DNA of 64,000 bases from Guadua angustifolia. Taxonomy: Eukaryota; Streptophyta; Magnoliopsida; Poales; Poaceae. The notes under the pieces were generated by a model, which worked only from the letters and a program-made list of their open reading frames with translations, was not told the origin of the DNA and made no database searches. Where the stretch lies: assembly GCA_036346375.1 (NCBI GenBank), contig CM070515.1, positions 15,646,423 through 15,710,422 on the forward strand. Reading direction: 5' to 3'. Of the stretch, positions 36,241 through 45,897 are shown one piece after another. Position numbers and translations under genes: made by a program. Position 1 is the stretch's first letter. Every line of letters starts with the position of its first letter.

Positions 36241-37900
36241 AGTATTCGGATGATGGAACAAGATCAGCGAGAATATTACGAGACGCTTCCGGATCCCGTG
36301 GTGTCGACGAACCCTAGCGCCGCCGGCCGCCGTCGAGGGAGCGGCGTGCGAATCTGCTCTTGCTACGAGCGGCGGCCAGTCGGCCACTCGGATAGGGGAA
36401 ATTTCAGAAAATGACGCCCAATTCGTGTGCCTTTCAGTTTCTGTGTATGACATGTGGCTCCATCTGAGTCTATGACAGTGAATCAGGGTGTCAAATACCG
36501 AAAAAACGAATTTTAAAGGTGGCAAGTTCTGAAATCTCTCCTCGGCTAGGGATCAAAGCTGATGGAATACGGACGTACAATGCCTCTTTAATATTTGTTT
36601 TTATATCTTTTCTCAAATACAGATACAAATATAAATACAAATAATATTAAATTTAGATATGTAGTGAATACAAATCGAAATGAATATGGTCACGAATATT
36701 TATCGTAACATGAAACCCTTTAAATTCTACACTAAAAATAAAAAAATAACTAGTTTATTTGCTCGAAGTATCCATAAATAATATGTAGAGACCCAAGATT
36801 TTTATTCTTTATTAAATTATGTTTAAAATGATAAATTATGTATTTATGAGTTTTTATGTATTTTAGCTACTTTTTAAAAATGTTTTCTTACTAAGGACAA
36901 CAGTATTTGAATTTTAGTGAAAAAATTAAAAGCTAATAGAATCATGAAAATAATTTTTTTAGATGTTAGATTGTTTCAGGAACATTTCAAAAAAATTGTA
37001 ATTTTTGGAACAAGTTTATCGATTTTAATAATTGAAATTTGATTTATCGATTAATTAAATTAGAAAATAATTTTGAAATTCAGAAACCTTTTAGACTAAA
37101 GGAGTAGCTTTGGCCTAGCCTACGTGCATATCTAGATAATCTAACCTATAAATATCCGGATTATCCAGATCCATATCCGTATCTAATAGAAAAAATTCTT
37201 ATTCATTTTTTATCCGATACTATCTGATAAATATTCGATCCGATAATCTGTATCTAAAAATTTTCTAGATCGATTAAAAAATATCCAATCTGTTTTGACT
37301 CCGCCACAGCGAACCCACGAGGCTTGAGAGTTGAGAGAACGGCGTGTGCCGACTGCCGACTACAGGTCGCGTGGCCCCTCTGGGCTGCTGTGTTGGGCTA
37401 TATTACAACAATCCCGCCATGTTTACTGCCCAGGATAAAATTGTAGTTCCAGCCCACGGCATAAGAGTTACAATCATACTACTACAAATGTGATATTTCT
37501 TTCCTAGAAAGAACCTTTTGTCTCTTTTACCGCTGGAAGTTCTCTAAAAGTATGAAAGGCCAAATGTGGTATTCCTGATTTGGGGACGAACTCTTCATTT
37601 CAGTTCCACGCAACAGTTTCTGATGATCTTGGGTTTACAGTAGGGTGGTCAAGATTTTTGAGCATCCAAAACCAATTTTTAGCATAGTACAGAAAAAGAG
37701 CAAATGACATTCATTTATCGGAGTCTATATGCAATCACATATTTCATGTACAGTTATGAAACGCTGACAGATATCATAACACGTACAGCTTTTATGTTCT
37801 CGTATACAATAACTTCCATTCAGGAAAACCAGTTGTCTAGCGGAAAGGAAATGAAAACCATGATATACAGGTATACAATCAACATGGTATAGATGAACAT
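36241..37900. other. Upstream region of PUR3 and AT-rich intergenic DNA
   Basis: The GC-rich part to about 36420 is the probable promoter and leader of the PurN gene. From 36590 to 37300 the sequence has repeated AATATC(C)GATC and TATCCG-type words on both sides, suggesting an old hAT-like element with no readable ends. No gene is supported. Confidence 0.45.
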
Positions 37901-37903
37901 TTA

Positions 37904-37992
37904 TCAAGCCATGGAAACTTCGAGGCAGGAATTTGCAAGCCGGAGCAATCCAGGACCGTTCCTTTTCAGTACCAAGTAGTAAGTCTTTGCAC
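37904..37992 (-). pseudogene. C-terminal part of an exon split by the hAT element
   Basis: With the 38001-39115 element and one target copy ignored, the minus-strand frame from 39194 continues through 37992 to a TGA at 37904-37906. The downstream piece reads RAKTYYLVLKRNGPG and ends CLEVSMA. I do not recognise the protein. The intact frame on both sides of the insertion suggests this was coding when the element arrived. The rest of the gene is not evident nearby. Confidence 0.45.
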
Positions 37993-38000
37993 GTCCAATC

Positions 38001-39115
38001 TAGGGATGGCAACGGGGACATTCCCCAGCGGGGAATAACCCCCCGTCCCCGTCCCCGATAAAGAAAAAATCCCCGCTCCCCGGCCCCGAACCCGGTTTCG
38101 GGGGCCACCCCACCCCGTTCCCCGGCCCCGATCCGGGTATCGGGTCCCCGTGGGGAGTAATACCCGGGTGACATTCTCAGTTTATCAGTGTTAAGAGTTT
38201 GTGTATACCTGCAAAGTCTGAACTTTCCATGTATGTTTATAAGCATTCCAGAGTCAGGCAGAATGTGAAGAATGTGAAGGTGCTAACATATAATTATAAA
38301 TTATAACTAAACAAAAATTTATAATTTCATTGGTTTCATAAGGTGCAGAATGTGAAGCTGCTAACATATTGTAATGCCTAAGAAGGCAAAATTTCTTGAC
38401 AAGAATTAATTCCAGAGCAAGTACCAGCGGGGGAGGGACGGCGCGAGGGAGACTGCGGCGAGCCGGCGAGTCGACGACGCGAGGCAGCGATGGAGGGACG
38501 GTGGGCACCTCGCCTCCCACGGATCCAGACTCCAGAGGCGCCGACTCCCGGACTCCAGAGGCGCAGATCCTCCCCCGCCGACTCCCGGACTCCCAGACTC
38601 CAGAGGCGCCGACTCCCGGACTCCCGGAGGACAAGGGATTGGGGAAGGGCAGGCGGTGCCGCGGTGGCCGGTGGGGGAGGATCTGCCGAGGCGGTGGCCG
38701 GTGGGGGAGGAAGATCTGCCGAGGCGCCGACCGGACTCGCGCGGAGGACAAGGGATTGGGGAAGCCGGAAGGGAGTCAAGGGACTGAGGGAGTGAGGGAT
38801 TGCTAGGGTTAGATGCTTGTCTGTGCGTGCGCCCCTGAATCCCCTGATGGAGCGACCGAGCGAGGCATGAAATGGGCCGGATGGCCTTGGCCGGTTGGGC
38901 CGCCCTAACGCAGTGACGCGCATTGCTTCAACCGGGTCCGGGGGCCGGGTACCGGGGACGGGGAGTACCGGAACGTGCCCCGAATCCGATTCCCCGATGG
39001 GGGATGTTTTTCTTCCGTTTTTATCCCCGCGGGGGAGGAAACTTCCCCATCCCTGTCCCCTAATAGGGGAATTCCCCGTCGGGGAACGGAAAATGGGACC
39101 CCATTGCCATCCCTA
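38001..39115. mobile_element. hAT element with exact 8-bp TSD and GC-rich cargo
   Basis: The ends TAGGGATGGCAA and TTGCCATCCCTA are a perfect 12-bp inverted repeat. The direct duplication GTCCAATC lies at 37993-38000 and 39116-39123. Subterminal regions are rich in CCCCG and GGGGA words in inverted orientation. The centre (about 38420-38930) is strongly GC-rich and contains short tandem repeats of CTCCAGAGGCGCCGACTCCC-like units. The frames over the centre are not convincing genes, but the composition suggests captured genic sequence. Confidence 0.93.
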
Positions 39116-39194
39116 GTCCAATCTCATCGGAGACGACATCCTCACAGAAACCAATCAATTCAAGGACCTCCATTGCAGCTGGTTTTGGGAAAAA
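39116..39194 (-). pseudogene. N-terminal-side part of the exon split by the hAT element
   Basis: The minus-strand frame reads PAAMEVLELIGFCEDVVSDE up to the insertion site and is preceded by a polypyrimidine tract, as before an acceptor. It continues in frame at 37992. The family is not recognised. Confidence 0.45.
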
Positions 39195-39620
39195 AAGAAA
39201 GGAGACAGTTAATGTTGCCCATACGTTAAGCGGAAACTCAATTCGTGACAAAATTTATTTGCAAATAGCACTAATAATGTTCAATCTGAATGTACAATGG
39301 TTGAAACTTAAATTGCAATAAAAAAATTATTTGCAAAAAGCACTACTAGTGGCAAAGGTGGGTAATTAAAGAGCAGTGGTAAAGATGGATAACTTTAATA
39401 AAATGACGTGGGAAGAAAACTCTTGCTTTATATAGTAGAGATTAGATTTTCAATATTGAAGTGACAGCTTGCGGAGCTAGGATATTACCTTTGTGGTTTG
39501 CCGCACTCCTTTGGAATTGCGGATTGGACTATGAGTTTATGTAAGGATGGGGATTAGTAAGAATCTGTTTTCGTACAACAATGACACACCCCAGCACGGG
39601 AGAATATTTGATTGAGTAGT

Positions 39621-39757
39621 GAATCTATGCATTTCCTCTCAATACAGGTTGCAAAAATCAAAAGCAAGTGAAGGGGTAAGTAATTAGCATCTACCCTTCA
39701 TTTATATTTTAATATTTATGCAACTTTTAAATAGAAATGCAAAGAAGCAAAACCCTG
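39621..39757. repeat. Small MITE-like repeat, family copy 4
   Basis: Arms TATGCATTTCC and AGAAATGCAAAGAAGC flank the conserved AGGTTGCAAAAAT and TTTAATATTTATGCAACT blocks. The reverse complement matches copy 2 at 11950-12092 closely in the GGTAGATG.TAATTACTTACC core. Confidence 0.65.
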
Positions 39758-39847
39758 ATTGAGAATAACCAAGCATACCTTACGCAATATCCTATATTTA
39801 GTATTATTTAGTGTTTGAAGTGCAGAAGCTGCCTCTGAAGGTGTTGC

Positions 39848-42600
39848 TTACAACCGAAGCAGTTCAATGGAGGCCACCACTGGCTCTTCGATCCTGTGCA
39901 GTTCACAGATGCTTGAATCACCAGCATGATCATCAGGATCAGGTTCATACTTCATATTTGAGGAGTTTCTGCTCTGCTCAGTTTCCACTTCCATCTTATT
40001 TCCAGATTCCAGAACAGCCCCACAAGTTGTATCATCAGGATCAGGTTCTCCACTGTGCTTCCCATCAATGCTCAGCTCCTGGTTCAGAATAGCATTTGAG
40101 GAATCGTCAGGATCGGGTTCAGATTTCAAAATTGTGGTGTTGCTTCTCAGTTCAGTCTCCACTTCTTTCTTGTTCCCAGATTCCAGGACAAATTCAACTG
40201 GCACCACCATCAAGATCAGGTTCTCTGAGGTTCTTTCCATCAATCCTCAGCTCCTGGTTAAGAATATCAACGTTTGAGGAATCATCAGGATCAGGTTCTA
40301 CCGTTCTAGGCAACCAACAGAGCTTTGATTGCCAACATCATCAGGATCAGGCTCAGAATAACAAATGATATTTTGCTCTGTAAATGATCTAGAACCTGAG
40401 GATCCTGATGTAATCGCTACATCCTTGGCATGGCATCGTTATCATCTGGGTCTGGTTCCACCTTCACATTTCCCTGAACAAAATCTTGACCAACATCATC
40501 TGGATCAGGTTCAACTTCTTTGCCTTGCACATTACCATTATTTGCAGATGTAATAACTCTATTTTGGGAACTCTCCAAATCCGTTGTTGATGCATCAAGA
40601 AATGCAGAGCAGACCCTGACAACACACGAGCACTTGCCAGTGAACTTGATCTTCCCCCAAGCCTGCGACCAACAACACCAGTGTCTGGTTCCAGAACAAA
40701 TTCATCTTCATAGAAATCGAATATTTTGAGACCACTCAGCACATGACCTCTTGACTTGGTCCAGTCTAAAGAAGCAGATTCCTCATTCAACTGAAAGATA
40801 TTAATAATTTATTAAAGGTCAGATAAACTCAAATGTCAAAAGACGAAAACCAAACATGACAGGAGTATCTAGCAAAATTCACCTGCTTATTAAGAGCAAA
40901 AAAAAAATTGCATCATGCTCAGAGTTGGACCATATGTGCTTGAAATCAAAATATACACAGGTATAAAATATAAAAAGCACATAATTACAGCGAACAAAAA
41001 ACAGGATCTGCATAAGAAATTTCTATTTACGAAAGAAGAAACCGACAAAAACTCACAAGTTCATGAAGCAGAATTTTGTTGGCACTTTCACATTTCCTAA
41101 ATCCTTTCAAGTCATCAGTTCATAGGCGAAGGGATATCTCCTCTCCCATGTTCTGTATGGATAATAAGGAAAGCACAAAGATATATTCTCAGAATATTTA
41201 TCTATGTACTGTAGTAAAATAAGCTTATATAGTAATATTCACCTTACTGAAGCCTAGAATGCATTTCCGACCGACACCTACATATCCTACTGGTGCCATT
41301 TCAGTCATGATTCCCACTCGCCATCTATGCTGAGAAAAACCAATAACATAACTGTAAAATAATGAAACTGCACAAAGAAAGAGACTTGCTGCTTGAAGAT
41401 CGTTACCGTGTTCATGATCGCAGTTATGCCAGGGTCACATGAAAGCATGTGCATTCTTTTTAAAGCTTCCGAAGGTGGAGGATTCATCTGACACCAAACA
41501 AAAGGTAAATAAGCACAACAGATTAATTCAAGATGTCATATTTGGCATATCAAAAATAATACAAATGAAACAGATGTGAGCTGGTACTAGCATGTATGTC
41601 TTTTAACAAAGAAGGGGGTACAAATGGAAGTAATATTTTCTAGAAAAATGTAAGCTAGCAAAGTAGTGGTACGAAATGGAGTGCTGGTGCTATGAGTCAC
41701 ATTTCATGATTTTGATCATCCTAGCAAAGTAGTGGTATGAAATGGAAAAGGCGTCACAAATAACATCGTTTATTTTAAACTAAAGAAAGAAAATAGAACA
41801 CACTATCATAAAATAGGACACATTATTATTTAACTTTAAGTCCTTTGTACACAATGATCTAGTTCCTTCAAATTATGTAAGCCGATATATATAAAATAGA
41901 CACTGCTCAAACGAGCCAATTGAGGGAAAGAGTGTACACTTAATTCAATCAGGAAAATGTAAAGGTAAAAAGGAACATGTGCAAAACTGAGATTTAAAAT
42001 AACTTGACAAGAAGCAAATAATATGTGTGGAGTAAGAAAGAAGCAGAATGATTTCATGATTGTTATCAAAGGAATCTGTTTCTGTAGCCTAAAAAACAAT
42101 TGTGGGAGCAGAGTTTGACTAACCTCAATCCCAGGAAAGTGAAGTGTCCGAAAATCACAGATGTATTGTCCCTGCGGAAGTTTGAGCGAAACCTGGGGCC
42201 TTCCTGGTGATCGTTGCCTCAGTTCTTCCGCATCAAATCCAATTATCCGCAAATCTGGCCTTTTGCCATTGTCTGATACTTCCTCGATTTCATCATCAAA
42301 AGGCACCCATCATTATAGTAGGTTTTCCCTGTTGCAAGAAACAGCAATGATGTTATTTGCCATTGCAATATCCACTAACCTAGCAACATGTTGATGAGTA
42401 TGTGCAGTGCATGCGCATCTTACCTCACTGATAGCAGCTTCTTTCAGCGTTAAGCTTGAATGAGAATCTGAAAATGGCGTAATAAGCTTGGAACATCTGT
42501 TGGTAGATTGTGGAACTATGAGCTTCAGCGTCTCTGGTTTAACACTAGTCAAGTCCTGCATGCAGCAGTTGCCCAAATTCTTTCACCGTGCAGCTTGGAT
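39848..42600 (-). pseudogene. Ubiquitin-like/WLM-domain metalloprotease pseudogene
   Basis: Minus-strand exons are recognisable: 42600-42424 (ubiquitin-like part, TSVKPETLKLIVPQS), 42328-42124 (EIEEVSDNGKRPDLRIIGFD ... GRPQVSLKLPQGQYI), 41487-41407 (MNPPPSEALKRMHMLSCDPG), 41329-41243 (HRWRVGIMTEMAPVGYVGVG), 41152-41057 (MGEEISLRL ... ILLHEL), about 40939-40883 (remnant of AHM..SEHDA) and 40790 to about 39848 (SLDWTKSRGHVLSG ..., then EPDPDD repeats). This is the plant Wss1-like protease family. Lesions: a frameshift in the first exon, an extra base before DDEIEEV, a TGA at 41122-41120 where Arg is expected, a lost acceptor plus an extra base in the exon bearing the HExxHxxxxxH metal site, and further shifts in the tail. 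The first exon is missing and a LINE sits upstream. It cannot make the protease. Confidence 0.88.
39930..40520 (-). repeat. Degenerate EPDPDD-coding repeat array
   Basis: Within the last exon of the WLM pseudogene, the acidic hexapeptide EPDPDD or a near variant (EPDLDG) is encoded about eight times in different surviving frames, spaced about 30-110 nt apart, often as (S/V/G/Y)EPDPDD(S/V/T). At DNA level this shows as repeated ATCATCAGGATCAGGTTC on the plus strand. Confidence 0.85.
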
Positions 42601-42787
42601 CTGCATTGACATTTAGTAGATTATTAACTAAATTTTGTGTCACACGGTATTCATATAAAAGAAATATCAGTATACATTTTTCTAGAATAAGGATTTTATG
42701 CCCACAGTAGTCTATATGCACGCATTTTGGATTTTGCACTTGTACATTCAAGCAAATATGAAACGCTGCTTATTATTTTGTGATTTG

Positions 42788-44812
42788 TTTTTTTTTAGGG
42801 AAAAGCAACAGGGGAGACCCCTGCTAGAGAACTTTATTGAAAGAAACACCAGGAAACAAGAAAGGCAAGCGAGAGACCAGCCAACAAGGAAGACAAGAAA
42901 ACAAAAGAGAAAGGAGAGAAGAGGGAGAAAGAAAAAGGAGGAGGAAGGAAAAGAAAAGAAAAAAGAAAAACAACAACTAAGATAACCTGAGCCCCAAGCT
43001 AACAGAGAAGGTCTAAGATTAACAGAGATCCTAAAGGATTGCAAGCGAAGCTCGGCAAGAAACCAGTTCTTCCAAGCGTCGAAACTAAAAGGCAAAGATC
43101 TGAAAATCCAGTCATTGCGCTGCTTCCAGATACCCCAGCAAGCAATCATGCAGACCTCCATGAAGAAAGGCGCATCCTGCGCAGAGCGAGCATCCGCGAT
43201 TGTTTGGAAGATAACATCTTGAGGGTTCCAAACGAACTGAAGCGCATTCCAACAATATGCACTAAAGGGGCAGGTGAAGAAGAGATGCTCTCTAGATTCT
43301 TCGTTGAATTGATTGCAAAGAACACAATTATAATTCAGGTCAGGAAGCGGGCATTTCTTTCGTCTGAGGAGGCTTCTAGTATTAAGACGGTCCCAACAGA
43401 GAAGCCATGAAAATTTTTTAATCTTGGTAGTGCATTTAGCTTTCCAAATCCAGACAATCGGACCCGGGACAGAGAGATGAGAGAAGACCCTCTTATAAAA
43501 TTTGGCTGGAGAGAAATCTTTAGAGTTCCAAATATAATCCCATTCATCTAGAGTATCAGCCTGAATGATGACATCGTGGATCATGGAGCGAAGTTCCTGG
43601 AGATCTTGAAAAGCTTGATCCGACAAAGGCAAATGAAAATTTATAGAGATAGCCGGATTCAAAATAAAAGAGGCCACATTGGAATGACGATTTTTGGCAA
43701 AGGAGTGGAGGTGAGGAAAGGTGGAACTGATATGCAAGTTATTCCACACATCATCCCAGAAAAGAGCAGTGTCTCCCCGACCAACACGACATTGGGCAAT
43801 ACCTCTGAATTGATCCAAGAGATTTAACACATCTTTCCACCAAAAGGAGCCTCTATTAGACGCAACCTGAGGAAGAACAGATTGGTAATAGGCAGACCAA
43901 ACAAGATGAACCCACGGGATATCTTTTTTGTTGAAGAAATTGTGCAAGAACTTAAGCAGCAAGGCATTGTTCTGGGTTCTAAGATTAATAACCCCTAGGC
44001 CACCTCTACTCTTGGGCCTGCAGACCTTGTCCCATTTAATCAAAGATTTGGACGACCCATTTATGTCGTTCTTCCCCCACAGACAAATCCTCCTGGCTTG
44101 ATCAACCCTGTTAATAACCGCAACCGGGAGCTTGAGAGAGGACATAGCATAGATGGTCATGGAGGAGACAACCGAATTCACAAGCTGCAACCTGCCACCA
44201 TAGGATAACAGAGAAGAGAAAGATGTAATCCTTCGGCGAATCCTATTGACAAGGTTATCAAAATCTTTAATGCGCGGTCTGGACAGACCCATGGGGAGCC
44301 CAAGATAAGTAAAAGGGAAAGACTGGACTTGACAACCAAATAGAGCCGCGAGGTGCACAGTCTCGTCGTGAAGCATGTTGATAGGAAACATTGCGATTTA
44401 GAAAAATTGATGTGAAGCCCGGTGGATGCGAAAAAAAAGTCAAAGAGACATTTGAGGCGAATAGCTCTTTCTGAGAAGCTTTGACAAAAATAATGGTGTC
44501 ATCAGCATACTGAATAACCGGAAAGTCGATGTGCTGCGCCACAGTGATGGGGAGAGAAAGGAGCCCAATGTCCCTAGCCCTGTTGAGGATGAACTGAAGC
44601 AAATCAGCGGCAATAACAAACAGAAGGGGCGATATGGGGTTGCCTTGTCTAACACCCCTCTTACAACTGAAAGAGGGGCCTGGGACACCATTAAGAAGGA
44701 CCGAGGTTGAAGCAGAGGAAAGGATATCGGTAATCCAGTGAATCCACTTCATGGGAAATCCGAGGGCCGCAAACATAGCAATGATAGCATTGTGTTCAAT
44801 GGTGTCGATGCA
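42788..44812 (-). mobile_element. 5'-truncated LINE (non-LTR retrotransposon)
   Basis: The minus strand encodes the 3' two-thirds of a plant L1-type ORF2. Reverse-transcriptase blocks GVRQGNPISPLLFVIAADLL and QYADDTIIF lie at about 44660-44490. A frameshift follows near 44420, then a 44391-start frame with FTYLGLPMG, LSYGGRLQLVNSVVSS, and the zf-RVT region (IWKAKCTTKIKKFSWLLCWD ... CVLCNQFNEESREHLFFTCP). The 3' end has a pyrimidine-rich UTR and a short A-run (T9 on the plus strand at 42788-42796). It begins abruptly at about 44812, inside the palm domain, so it is 5'-truncated as usual for LINEs. No target duplication was confirmed. It lies just upstream of the WLM pseudogene's remaining exons. 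Confidence 0.9.
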
Positions 44813-45897
44813 TTATGGGCATATGTGTTAGTACCTTTTGGATTTTTTTGGTATATTTGTTTATATTCTATGTAACATTGTCCACACGTTGTTGGAAAAA
44901 TATCGACGCTAGTGCCTGTACTTGAGAGTGATGCGAAAAAGATGCTAAGCTCCATGGAATTTGAGCAGTAGATTCTGGTCTGGTAAGATCAGATGAGCAC
45001 TCATCTTTTCCCCTTTCTGCTTCAAAGAAGTGGTGGTGGTTAAAATGCTCACAGTGGTTGATGTTCTTTTTCAAACAAAAAAGCGCTCACAATACATAGT
45101 GAAAAGGTCGTCAACTACTCTTGTGGTGTCTACCGTTTGTAACGACGACAACCATGACGGCATGGCCCATTAACTTTACCATTTGAGATGACCCCGTCCA
45201 GTTCATCATCTATCGTGAGTCTACATCAGAACAGATGATAAATCCATTAAATCCGCTCAACACTTATACGACAAGCAATTTTCCATTAATACGCGCCCTA
45301 TCACATCCAGAAAGAACATAATTTGCAGTAGGAAACATGTTTTCAAACAAGGATCAAGTCACTAACCGATTCAAATCATCTGAGCCCTTTTTTTGACAAA
45401 ATTTGTCAAAAGTCCTGCAGCGATCTTCGTTTTGCCACCACGGAAATTTGGAAACGTACCAAGGTCACACCCGAATCGAACGGTTTCTCGAGAGGGGTGA
45501 ATTCGGCGTTCCGTTCTGTCCTTATGCCGATACGGTCCCCAAGTTTGAATTACTTGTCCTCCCGGGAAAAATATGCGGACCCATGTACGCTATCCTCCTT
45601 TCGGCACCCACCAGTCCGTCAGATCAACAAGCACATCCATCCTATCCGTCCATCTAGGTCCGCATAGAAATCGCCGTGCGGAACGGAACACACGGCGCGG
45701 GAGAACTTCTCCACAGCCCAACTCCGTAACGGAAGGACTCCTCGGCCGCACGGCATAAAACTCCGGAAAGCTACCGAGCACGACGAGAAAAACGCAAACG
45801 AATCCGAAAACGAAACGAATCAAACGACGAGGCATATTGAAGCGAAGCGAGGTACTTCGACGAGCGAGAGAAGGGAGGAGCTCGAGAGCGGAGGGGG
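44813..45897. other. Intergenic region and NHX promoter
   Basis: No gene is supported. The last 300-400 bases become CpG-rich towards the NHX start codon, as in many grass promoters and 5' leaders. No clear TATA box was seen. Confidence 0.5.

Noticed and set aside
38378..38923. Long GC-rich frames on both strands
   Set aside because: Open frames on several strands at once come from GC bias and short tandem repeats inside the hAT element.
42770..44830. A target-site duplication for the LINE
   Set aside because: No convincing direct repeat was found next to the A-run and the truncated 5' end.
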